This document shows positions 5,815 through 12,697 of a DNA stretch of 23,250 nucleotides, one piece after another (position 1 is the stretch's first letter; each line of letters opens with the position of its first letter). The stretch lies in NCBI GenBank assembly GCA_045642445.1, contig JAZUIX010000007.1:1-23250 (forward strand), read 5' to 3'. A model generated the notes under the pieces. That model had not been told where the DNA came from and did no database searches. It saw only the letters and a list, made by a program, of their open reading frames with translations. The position numbers were made by a program, and so were the translations under genes. Source of the stretch: Colimorpha sp045642445. GTDB lineage: Bacteria; Bacteroidota; Bacteroidia; Bacteroidales; P3.

Positions 5815-6558
5815 TTATTGGGCAATATTCGGGGGGAGGTGGATTTCTTTGAGTTGGCAGGAGAGGGTTTCGCCTTCAGCGGTTATCAGTTGCAGATGTC
5901 CGAAACGGTTGACTCCGAGGATGGTTGCGGTGATCTCTTTTTCGTGATAGATATATTTGGCTTTGACGCCAAGCTGCATCAATTGCGAAAGGTATTCGGC
6001 GTCGAGGCTGTTGGGGTTGTCCCGTAGTTGGGTGTATCGGTTTTGGATGTTTAGGATTAAGTCGGTCAAGAGTGGCAAGAGTTCCAGTTCACTGTGGGTG
6101 AGTAGTTTGACGGATGTCGGGTTGGGTATCCAATCGGGGAAACTGGTTTGGTTGACATTCAAGCCGATGCCGACGATGGTGTTGGCGAGAAGGCCGCCTG
6201 TTATGCAATGGGAGATGAGGATGCCGCAGATTTTGCTGTTGCCGACATAGATGTCGTTGGGCCATTTGATGCGTATGTCGGCATGTTTGGGTAGGATGTT
6301 TCTCAAACAGTCGGTGATGCCTAAGGACACTACTTTGGTGAGCAAGAATTGGTCGGCAACAGGCAGAAAGGTGGGTTTGAGAATAAGGCTGAATGTAAGG
6401 TTTTTGTTGGGTTCGGAAGCCCAATGGTTGCCTCGTTGGCCGATGCCTGATGTCTGTGCCTGGGCCCAATAGACAGCGAACTCCTCAATCTGTGAGAGGT
6501 CGAGGAGTTCGCAATATTGGTTGGTGGATGGTAAGGTTTCGAAAGTGTGAATGACCAT
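5815..6558 (-). CDS. birA: Biotin--[acetyl-CoA-carboxylase] ligase, catalytic form
   Basis: This 247-residue enzyme activates biotin with ATP to biotinyl-AMP and transfers it to the carrier lysine of biotin carboxylases. The biotinyl-adenylate loop is QTSGIGQRGNHW (35-46), the catalytic motif is KWPND (98-102), followed by KICGIL (109-114) and GIGLNVNQ (130-137). A short C-terminal SH3-like domain is present (LMQLGVKAKYIYHEKEI onward). The N-terminal DNA-binding domain of E. coli BirA is absent, so it should act only as a ligase and not as a repressor. The loop reads GIGQRG where E. coli has GRGRRG, which is usual in Bacteroidota as far as I recall. It is the last gene of the pyrH-frr-birA group, 24 bp after frr, and the co-location is probably simple co-transcription. 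Confidence 0.93.
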   Translation of the reverse strand: MVIHTFETLPSTNQYCELLDLSQIEEFAVYWAQAQTSGIGQRGNHWASEPNKNLTFSLILKPTFLPVADQFLLTKVVSLGITDCLRNILPKHADIRIKWPNDIYVGNSKICGILISHCITGGLLANTIVGIGLNVNQTSFPDWIPNPTSVKLLTHSELELLPLLTDLILNIQNRYTQLRDNPNSLDAEYLSQLMQLGVKAKYIYHEKEITATILGVNRFGHLQLITAEGETLSCQLKEIHLPPNIAQ

Positions 6559-6582
6559 ATTGCCTAATCCATCAACGGGGTG

Positions 6583-7146
6583 TTACACTGTCATGATTTC
6601 TTTTTCTTTGGCAGCATAGATTTTGTCGCATTCGGCAATGAACTTGTCGGTGATGTCCTGAAGGTCTTTTTCGACCTGTTTCACCTCGTCTTCGGGCACA
6701 GATTTGTCTTTGAGTTTTTTGACTTTGTCCATGACGTTACGACGTGCGTTGCGGATGTTGACTTTGCTGTTCTCTACCTCCACTTTGGCTGCTTTGGAGA
6801 GTTCTTTGCGGCGTTCTTCGGTCAGCGGGGGGATCACGATGCGGAGGATTTCGCCTTCATGACGGGGTGTGAAACCCAGGTTGGCGTCGAGGATGGCTTT
6901 GTTGATGGCTCCGATGATGGTTTTCTCCCAAGGCTGGATGATGATGCTGCGAGGGTCGGGGGTGTTGATGTTGGCCACCTGGCTGAGTTCGGTAGGGGTG
7001 CCATAGTAGTCGATTTTCACACCGTCGAGCATTCCAGGGTTGGCTTTGCCGGCACGGATTTTCTCAAGTTCCTTGTTGAGGAAGTTGATGGCGGACTGCA
7101 TGCTGTTTTTTGCTTCGTCCAAACAGGCTTTTGATAAGTCGTTCAT
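6583..7146 (-). CDS. frr: Ribosome recycling factor
   Basis: The protein splits post-termination 70S ribosomes together with EF-G. I place the start at the ATG at 7144-7146 (MNDLSKACLDEAKNSMQSAI), giving 187 residues, the normal family length. A longer in-frame start at 7200 would overlap pyrH and add 18 residues unlike any RRF. Family landmarks are LEKIRAGKANPGMLDGVKID, the YYGTPTELSQVANI strand, the RSIIIQPWEK stretch and the C-terminal helix RRNVMDKVKKLKDKSVPEDE. It lies 19 bp after pyrH, the pyrH-frr order conserved in most bacteria, and 24 bp before birA. Confidence 0.97.
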   Translation of the reverse strand: MNDLSKACLDEAKNSMQSAINFLNKELEKIRAGKANPGMLDGVKIDYYGTPTELSQVANINTPDPRSIIIQPWEKTIIGAINKAILDANLGFTPRHEGEILRIVIPPLTEERRKELSKAAKVEVENSKVNIRNARRNVMDKVKKLKDKSVPEDEVKQVEKDLQDITDKFIAECDKIYAAKEKEIMTV

Positions 7147-7165
7147 AGTATTATTGATTTGTTGA

Positions 7166-7876
7166 TTATCCTTTGATGATTTCTGTTCCGATGGGTTCAC
7201 CGGTGACCACTTTGAGCAGGTTGCCCTGACGATTCATGTCGAACACATAGATCGGCAGGTTGTTTTCTTCGCAGAGGGCAAAAGCGGTGAGGTCCATGAT
7301 TTTGAGTTTCTTTCCGAGGGCTTCCTGGAAAGTGAGGGTGTTGAATTTTGTTGCTGTGGGGTCTTTCTCGGGGTCGGCAGTGTAGACACCGTCGACACGG
7401 GTGCCTTTGAGAATGACATCGGCTTTGATTTCGATGGCACGGAGGGTTGAGGCGGTGTCGGTGGTAAAGAAGGGGTTGCCTGTACCGCCACCGATAATGA
7501 CTACACGGCCTTGCTGCATGGCCTCGATGGCACGGCGACGCGACATCTCTTTGCAGATAGGCTCAATGGCCAGGCCGCTGAGGAGTTCGGTTTTGAGTCC
7601 CTGTTTCTCCAGCTCGGCTTGCAAAGCCATACTGTTGATAAGGGTGGCCAACATGCCCATATAGTCGCCTTGGACGCGGTCCATGCCTTTGGCGGCTCCG
7701 CTAAGGCCACGGAAGATGTTGCCTCCTCCTATGACAATGGCGACTTCGACGCCTTTGTCGACAACGTTTTTAATATCGAGTGCATACTGTTCCAACATTT
7801 CGGGAGCAATGCCGTAGCTCTGCTTTCCCATGAGGGATTCGCCACTTAATTTCAAAAGGATGCGGTTGTATTTCAT
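7166..7876 (-). CDS. pyrH: UMP kinase
   Basis: This 236-residue amino acid kinase phosphorylates UMP to UDP with ATP, the step that commits pyrimidines to UTP and CTP. It shows the bacterial PyrH pattern: YNRILLKLSGESLMG at the N-terminus (phosphate-binding Lys, then SGE), VAIVIGGGNIFRG, MDRVQGDYMGMLATLINSMA, GRVVIIGGGTGNPFFTTDTA, and a C-terminal YTADPEKDP loop. It is the first gene of the pyrH-frr-birA unit. The promoter upstream has its -7 box inside a 17-bp palindrome. The start ATG at 7874-7876 gives the standard N-terminus. Confidence 0.97.
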   Translation of the reverse strand: MKYNRILLKLSGESLMGKQSYGIAPEMLEQYALDIKNVVDKGVEVAIVIGGGNIFRGLSGAAKGMDRVQGDYMGMLATLINSMALQAELEKQGLKTELLSGLAIEPICKEMSRRRAIEAMQQGRVVIIGGGTGNPFFTTDTASTLRAIEIKADVILKGTRVDGVYTADPEKDPTATKFNTLTFQEALGKKLKIMDLTAFALCEENNLPIYVFDMNRQGNLLKVVTGEPIGTEIIKG

Positions 7877-7939
7877 AGATAAAAATGTGTATTTTATTAT
7901 ATATTATTCTTTTATGTAATTTTTTGATGTAAAAATCAA

Positions 7940-7956
7940 TTTACTAAATTAGTAAA
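7940..7956. promoter_or_regulatory. 17-bp palindrome over the pyrH -7 box
   Basis: TTTACTAA (7940-7947), A, TTAGTAAA (7949-7956) is a perfect dyad with 8-bp arms. It covers the whole -7 box at 7944-7951, the position expected of a repressor operator. As an RNA stem it would be weak, so a DNA-binding role is more likely than termination. Confidence 0.45.
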
Positions 7957-7975
7957 AAAAAATGAATGGTGCAAA
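7944..7975 (-). promoter_or_regulatory. Promoter of the pyrH-frr-birA unit
   Basis: On the minus strand the -33 element is TTTG (7975-7972) and the -7 box is TAATTTAG (7951-7944), seven of eight matches to TAnnTTTG, with a 20-bp spacer. The -33 element is only a few bases past the comF stop. The predicted start near 7937 leaves a leader of about 60 nt. Confidence 0.5.
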
Positions 7976-7980
7976 AAAAA

Positions 7981-8685
7981 TTATCCCATGGTCAATGCAA
8001 GAGAGGCTATGCTGAGTTTTGAATTGGTAATTTGTCTCAATGCATCGTAGCATCCTATGATTGTGGCACCGGTAGTGATTACATCATCAATCAGCAGGAT
8101 ATGCTTGTTCTCAAGCTGTTCGGAATGACGTATGGCAAAGACGCCATTCATATTGTCCAATCGGTCAAGTCGGCTTTTATGGGTCTGGGTATTAGTGTAT
8201 TGTTTGCGATACAGGATGTTGGTCATTAGTGGCTTTTGTAATGTGGAGGAGATGGCTTTGCAGATTATTTCGCTTTGATTGTATCCTCTTTGTCTTTTTC
8301 GGCGACGATGGAGTGGGACAGGTATTATGACGTCGATGTTGTCGAAACGGCCAGAGGATTGTAGTTTGTTCGCAAGCAATTGTCCGTATTGTTTGGCCAT
8401 AGGGATATTGCCATGATATTTGATTTGATGGATAATGTCTTGGGTAACATTGCCTTTGTGGAAAAACATCAGGGATGTGGCTGCCTCAAAAGGAATACGT
8501 CCATAGAAGCGTTGTTCGGTGATGTTGTTGGGAGATGCATTGTCGTCACACCAGGATATTTGCGATAGGCAATGAGTGCAGAGGTTGGATTCGTTGCCCA
8601 TCAAAGGTTCTTCGCAATGGCAACACAGCGAGGGATATATGATTTGAAATAACTCATGCAGCGGACGAAATGCGGGGATGTTCAT
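7981..8685 (-). CDS. ComF family phosphoribosyltransferase-like protein
   Basis: This 234-residue protein has the two ComF parts. An N-terminal zinc-binding cysteine cluster has C21, C22, C24, C36 and C39 (CCHCEEPLMG then LCTHC). A type I phosphoribosyltransferase fold follows, with the signature PVPLHRRRKRQRGYNQSE and the PRPP loop ILLIDDVITTGAT near residues 196-208. ComF proteins are linked to DNA uptake in naturally competent bacteria, but most Bacteroidota carry one with no proven role. It lies 9 bp after queA and is the last gene of the pssA-queA-comF group. The start ATG at 8683-8685 gives the usual N-terminus before the cysteine cluster. Confidence 0.9.
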   Translation of the reverse strand: MNIPAFRPLHELFQIIYPSLCCHCEEPLMGNESNLCTHCLSQISWCDDNASPNNITEQRFYGRIPFEAATSLMFFHKGNVTQDIIHQIKYHGNIPMAKQYGQLLANKLQSSGRFDNIDVIIPVPLHRRRKRQRGYNQSEIICKAISSTLQKPLMTNILYRKQYTNTQTHKSRLDRLDNMNGVFAIRHSEQLENKHILLIDDVITTGATIIGCYDALRQITNSKLSIASLALTMG

Positions 8686-8694
8686 GGTTGGCTA

Positions 8695-9906
8695 TTATGG
8701 CATGAATAAACAGCTGTCGCCATAGCTGAGGAAACGGAATCCGTTGCGAAGAGCATAGTCGTAGCATTCTTTCCAAGTATCGCCGATAAGTGCGGAGACA
8801 AGGAGTAGCAGGGTGCTTTTCGGTTGGTGGAAATTGGTGATGAGACCATTGATAACATGATATTTATAGCCTGGGGCAATCATCAGTTGGGTGTCACCAT
8901 CAAGAGTGTCAAGTTCATGGAGGTCCATCCATTGAAGTACATTCTGGTAGGCCTCGGCGGCAGACAATGCTTTGTCGGCCAGTTCGTAGGGGTCCCATTG
9001 CAGCACATGCATGGCTTCGAGGTCGGAATTTTGTGACAATTTGACCCCGAACCAATAGACTGATTCTATGGTTCGTACAGTGGTTGTTCCCACAGGAATG
9101 ATGGGGTGCCCGAAATGGTTGAGGATGCACTCGATGTTTTGGCGGGCTATCTCAATTTTTTCAACATGCATCTCGTGTTCGCCAATAGTGGCGGTGTTGA
9201 CAGGTTTGAAGGTGCCCGCACCTACATGCAGTGTGATGAAGTCGGTACTGATGCCTTTTGTTTTGAGGTCGTCAAACACCTTTGGGGTAAAATGCAATCC
9301 GGCAGTAGGAGCGGCAACAGAGCCTTGCAATTTGGCATAGACCGTTTGGTAACGCTCATTGTCGCTGCTCACGGCCTCGCGGTGCAGATAGGGGGGCAGG
9401 GGAATGACACCAGCCTTGTCAAATATTTCGGCAAGGCTGACACCTCCTGTCCAATCAAAATCAACTATCCATGCGTTGCCTACGGCCTCTTTGCGATTGA
9501 CGGTAAGGGTGATATCGTTATCATCGATATTGACAATGCGACTCAAAGGACCCTCTTTCCATTTCTTATTATTACCGATAAAGCAAGTCCAAGTGCTGTG
9601 CTCGCGTTGCTCGAATGCTTGAGCCACGGGCATCTGATATGGCTCAAGGCAGAACACTTCAATCAATGAGCCTGTCGGCTTTTGAAAAAAGAGACGCGCA
9701 TGAATGACTTTTGTATTGTTGAATACCAGCAAAGTGTTGGTTGGCAATAGCTCGGGGAGGTGGAAGAATTGGCTTTCGGATATTTGGGAGTCTTTGTATA
9801 CAAGCAGTTTGGAATGGTCGCGTTGCTCGAGGGGGAATTTAGCGATGCGTTCCTCGGGCAAAGGGTAGTCGTAGTCTTCGATAAGGATATTCTTGGGGCT
9901 ATTCAT
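8695..9906 (-). CDS. queA: S-adenosylmethionine:tRNA ribosyltransferase-isomerase
   Basis: QueA transfers and rearranges the ribosyl part of S-adenosylmethionine onto preQ1 in tRNA to make epoxyqueuosine. I place the start at the ATG at 9904-9906 (MNSPKNILIEDYDYPLPEER), giving 403 residues; an in-frame start at 9990 would add 28 Ser/Cys-rich residues lying inside pssA. Landmarks are YDYPLPEERIAKFPLEQRD, LLVFNNTKVIHARLFF, VAAPTAGLHFTP, FITLHVGAGTFKPV and GLITNFHQPKSTLLLLVSAL. E. coli QueA is about 350 residues; the extra length is typical of the Bacteroidota form. The ATG overlaps the pssA stop by 8 nt (ATGAATAG), so translation is probably coupled. Confidence 0.95.
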   Translation of the reverse strand: MNSPKNILIEDYDYPLPEERIAKFPLEQRDHSKLLVYKDSQISESQFFHLPELLPTNTLLVFNNTKVIHARLFFQKPTGSLIEVFCLEPYQMPVAQAFEQREHSTWTCFIGNNKKWKEGPLSRIVNIDDNDITLTVNRKEAVGNAWIVDFDWTGGVSLAEIFDKAGVIPLPPYLHREAVSSDNERYQTVYAKLQGSVAAPTAGLHFTPKVFDDLKTKGISTDFITLHVGAGTFKPVNTATIGEHEMHVEKIEIARQNIECILNHFGHPIIPVGTTTVRTIESVYWFGVKLSQNSDLEAMHVLQWDPYELADKALSAAEAYQNVLQWMDLHELDTLDGDTQLMIAPGYKYHVINGLITNFHQPKSTLLLLVSALIGDTWKECYDYALRNGFRFLSYGDSCLFMP

Positions 9907-10687
9907 TGGCAGCTTTCTTTTGGGTGAGGAGGGAGAGGAGGATGTAGAGCAGAATGCAGAGGATGATGCCGAAGACGCCAAACAGCACAATCAAGGCCGT
10001 GCAGGCGATGAGGAAGAGGAAGCGGAGCTTGTTGTCTCTCCAACTCAGGTTCTTGAACTTGAGGGCAAACATGGGCATCTCGGAAATCATGAGGATATCG
10101 GTAAGGATAGAGAGGACTGCCAGCCCAATCATGCCGGCAGGGCTATAGAATATTGCTGAGGTCCATTCGGTGGAAATAAGAGAGGCGTTTGCGATGCTGT
10201 ACCAGAGGAATTCGTAAGATGCCCAAGATAGCTCTCTCTCGGCAAGGATGCCGAAAGCGGCCCATATCAAGGCATTGCATGGGACGGGCAAGCCGAGGAA
10301 GGAATGGGACTGGCGGGTGTCGAGATTGAACTTGGCCAACCTGTATGCGCTGAAGGCGGGCATGAGTATGGCAGCGTAGGCCACCAGATAGGGCGTATCG
10401 GCAAAAGCACCACAACTGAGAATACGGAATAGGATGAACGCAGGAGCGACACCCGAGGTAACGATGTCGGCGAGGGAGTCAAGCTCCTTGCCCAAGGGCG
10501 AGGCCACATGCAGCGCACGGGCAGAGAGGCCGTCGAAGAAGTCGAAGAGTATGCCCAGGCAGATGAAGAATGCCGCACTGGCAAGCGCTCCCTGAACAGC
10601 AGCGTTCGTGGCTATCACTCCGCAAGTGAGGTTGCAGAGGGTGATGATGTTAGGTATCTGTCTCTTGGCGGAAGCAAAGATGTTCAT
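9899..10687 (-). CDS. pssA: CDP-diacylglycerol--serine O-phosphatidyltransferase
   Basis: This integral membrane enzyme makes phosphatidylserine, the precursor of phosphatidylethanolamine. The CDP-alcohol phosphotransferase motif is complete: D52-G53, A56-R57, G66, D70 and D74 in the spacing DGx2ARx8Gx3Dx3D. Several hydrophobic spans follow, such as YLVAYAAILMPAFSAYRLA, MIGLAVLSILTDILMI and a last span at the C-terminus (FLFLIACTALIVLFGVFGI). Length 262 is normal. The phosphatidylserine decarboxylase gene, often next to it, is not in the window. It is the first gene of the pssA-queA-comF group and starts only about 13 nt beyond a strong terminator hairpin; no clear promoter box was found. Confidence 0.95.
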   Translation of the reverse strand: MNIFASAKRQIPNIITLCNLTCGVIATNAAVQGALASAAFFICLGILFDFFDGLSARALHVASPLGKELDSLADIVTSGVAPAFILFRILSCGAFADTPYLVAYAAILMPAFSAYRLAKFNLDTRQSHSFLGLPVPCNALIWAAFGILAERELSWASYEFLWYSIANASLISTEWTSAIFYSPAGMIGLAVLSILTDILMISEMPMFALKFKNLSWRDNKLRFLFLIACTALIVLFGVFGIILCILLYILLSLLTQKKAANE

Positions 10688-10700
10688 ATTCTCTTTATCA

Positions 10701-10737
10701 TTAAAAAAGAATGTAGGAATGGGTGAGATTCCTACAT
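10701..10737 (-). terminator. Rho-independent terminator of the TPR lipoprotein gene
   Basis: Read on the minus strand, a perfect 10-bp stem ATGTAGGAAT/ATTCCTACAT with a 7-nt loop (10711-10737) is followed by TCTTTTTTAA. It begins 24 bp past the stop at 10762. The plus side also has a T-run (CCTTTTT from 10738), so it could act in both directions, although all neighbouring genes are on the minus strand. Confidence 0.8.
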
Positions 10738-10761
10738 CCTTTTTATATTATTCTATAAGTT

Positions 10762-12591
10762 TTAGTAGAGTTTGATGACCAGTTTGAAATCTTCGTCGTT
10801 CCAGTACTGTTTGAACTCGGTGTCGACAGCGGCTTTGCGCTTGTATTCATACTCTTGGTCGACAGCAGCCTGAAGGCTCTTGAGGCAGTTCTCACGGTCG
10901 CCGAGACGAGCGTAAGCAACGGCACGGAGGTAGTTGACCTCGGCAGTTTGGTCAAGGCAGCAGTTGAGGGTGCGGATGCAGGCATCGGTTTGGTCGTTCA
11001 TCAGCTGTGAGAAAGCCAGATTGTAGCTGCAAGTGGTGCCTTTGAGCAGTTTCTGAGCCTCTTCGTAGTTGCCGCGTTTCAGGTTGAGGATGGTGATATT
11101 GGCATCAGCGTCGGTGCTGCCTTGGCGTTTGGCCTCTTCAAAATAGTATTTTGCGAGGGTGTAGTCTTTCTGTGCCAAGCAAAGCAGACCGGTGTTGTTC
11201 AACACATCGGGGTTGTGAGGGTTAAGGTCGCGAGCCACTTTCAAATAGCGCTCAGCCTCGTCATAGTCGCCCAGATAGAAAGCCACGGCTCCGGCATTGT
11301 TCCAAGCGCCCCATTCGGCACTGTGGTTCTCGGTAGCCCATTTGTAGTATTTCATCTTGGTGTCGTAGTTATAGTTGATATAGGCGGCATACATCAGTTC
11401 GTCAAAGGTGAGTTTGGAAGGATTCAGCGTGGCCTGTTTTGCCAGTTCCACATCGGTCTTGCGAGCCTCGGAGTAGTAGAGGGCAATCTGTGCACGACGC
11501 AGATTGGGGAAGATGTCGCGTTCCAATTCGGGATAGGTCTCGGTGTAGTTCTTAATCATCTGCTCACGTTTCACGAGGTTCTGCTGGGTCTCGACAACGT
11601 TGACAATGGCGTGCTTGTCCTGGATGCCGCTCTCTTCGACCATCACCACAAAGTGCACCCAGTCCTCACCGGCAGCACGGGTGGTGATAATCATCTGCTT
11701 CAGCTGATTGTGCTTATAGTATTCCAAATCCTGAGGTTTGACCTTGGCGCGACGTGCCATAACGGTGAGCACATCGTCCAAAACACGGCGTAACTCGACG
11801 GTGGCTATATCGGCACGGTTCTTGGAAACGCCGGTATTGTGGGTCTCTTCACCCTCGGGAGAAGCCCAGCCAGTGATGGTGATTTGCTTGGGAAGGCCAT
11901 TCTCCAGCATCACTCGCTTGAGATCCTCGACGGTGTTGCGGGCATCGAACTTCACATTCATGTCGCAACCCCAGTCAAGGGTCGAAGTGCCATTGGGGAA
12001 ATAAATGTCGGCAGTTTCAACAACGCCCTGCTTCTTATTATAGTTAAGAGGGGCAATGGAAATATTGCCGCGGATGTCGATCCATTCGGACGTGGTGTTG
12101 ACGCCGTTTGAGATAAGGACCGTGGGGAAAACGACACCCTTGTCATTCTCTACAATGTCTTCTGCAAAGAGAGCCTCATCATCAACCACCGAAGTCTTAT
12201 ATCCTACAGGTGCCAGGATGACCTTGCCGGTTTCCATACCGGGTTTGTAATCCAAAACATCGTTGTAAGTGAAACGGCCACCAGTGGAATAGTTGATAGT
12301 CGTGCCAGGTCCCGAAACCTTTTCGCCTTTGACGGTGATGGGGTCTAACGGGGTCGAGCCGCCTTCCCAAGTGAAAACGGGCTGGATGAAGAGTGCCACG
12401 TTATCGCGGAAGTATTTGGCGGGTACCGAAGCGGTGAAATTGACAACAACTTTGTTGTCTCGCGTCTCAACGGGATCCGGGTTGGCCTGATAGCGGATTT
12501 TTTTGCTGTTGGATTTCATTTTCGACAATCCACTGCAGCCCGTCAGCATGACCATTGATGCTACAAAGAGGGTAAAAAGAACTTTTCTCAT
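10762..12591 (-). CDS. Lipoprotein with OmpA-like domain and TPR repeats
   Basis: The 609-residue protein starts with a lipoprotein signal (KVLFTLFVASMVMLTGC) whose lipid-bearing Cys is residue 19. The middle holds an OmpA-like peptidoglycan-associated module, roughly residues 190-280: DIYFPNGTSTLDW, then ITITGWASPEGEE and VSKNRADIATVELRRVL, matching the G-x-A-S-x-E-G ... N-x-x-L-S-x-x-R-A pattern. The C-terminal part has tetratricopeptide repeats: WGAWNNAGAVAFYLGDYDEA, PDVLNNTGLLCLAQKDYTLA and ITILNLKRGNYEEAQKLL. It probably sits in the outer membrane facing the periplasm and may tether to the cell wall while the TPR part binds a partner. It is a single-gene unit with its own promoter and terminator. 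The precise function is unknown. Confidence 0.85.
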   Translation of the reverse strand: MRKVLFTLFVASMVMLTGCSGLSKMKSNSKKIRYQANPDPVETRDNKVVVNFTASVPAKYFRDNVALFIQPVFTWEGGSTPLDPITVKGEKVSGPGTTINYSTGGRFTYNDVLDYKPGMETGKVILAPVGYKTSVVDDEALFAEDIVENDKGVVFPTVLISNGVNTTSEWIDIRGNISIAPLNYNKKQGVVETADIYFPNGTSTLDWGCDMNVKFDARNTVEDLKRVMLENGLPKQITITGWASPEGEETHNTGVSKNRADIATVELRRVLDDVLTVMARRAKVKPQDLEYYKHNQLKQMIITTRAAGEDWVHFVVMVEESGIQDKHAIVNVVETQQNLVKREQMIKNYTETYPELERDIFPNLRRAQIALYYSEARKTDVELAKQATLNPSKLTFDELMYAAYINYNYDTKMKYYKWATENHSAEWGAWNNAGAVAFYLGDYDEAERYLKVARDLNPHNPDVLNNTGLLCLAQKDYTLAKYYFEEAKRQGSTDADANITILNLKRGNYEEAQKLLKGTTCSYNLAFSQLMNDQTDACIRTLNCCLDQTAEVNYLRAVAYARLGDRENCLKSLQAAVDQEYEYKRKAAVDTEFKQYWNDEDFKLVIKLY

Positions 12592-12631
12592 CTTTATTAT
12601 CTATATATTTTTATTTACACAACAAAATAAC

Positions 12632-12678
12632 ATTCATGATTTTAGGTCGTTTTTCGATCTAAAACGCTACCCATGAAT
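12632..12678 (-). other. Stem-loop at the start of the lipoprotein mRNA leader
   Basis: Outer arms ATTCATG (12632-12638) and CATGAAT (12672-12678) enclose inner arms TTTTAGGTCG (12640-12649) and CGATCTAAAA (12655-12664) around a loop of five T. One inner pair is mismatched or G-U, and a 7-nt bulge lies on one side. The predicted transcription start is at about 12679, so the stem would form at the very 5' end of the transcript and might protect the mRNA from degradation or respond to a signal. Confidence 0.45.
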
Positions 12679-12685
12679 TAATCTG

Positions 12686-12693
12686 CAAATATA
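12686..12693 (-). promoter_or_regulatory. -7 box of the TPR lipoprotein gene
   Basis: On the minus strand this reads TATATTTG, an exact match to TAnnTTTG. A TTG about 18 bp upstream lies inside the 3' end of the AddB-like gene and can serve as the -33 element. The leader would be about 88 nt. Confidence 0.6.
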
Positions 12694-12697
12694 CGTT

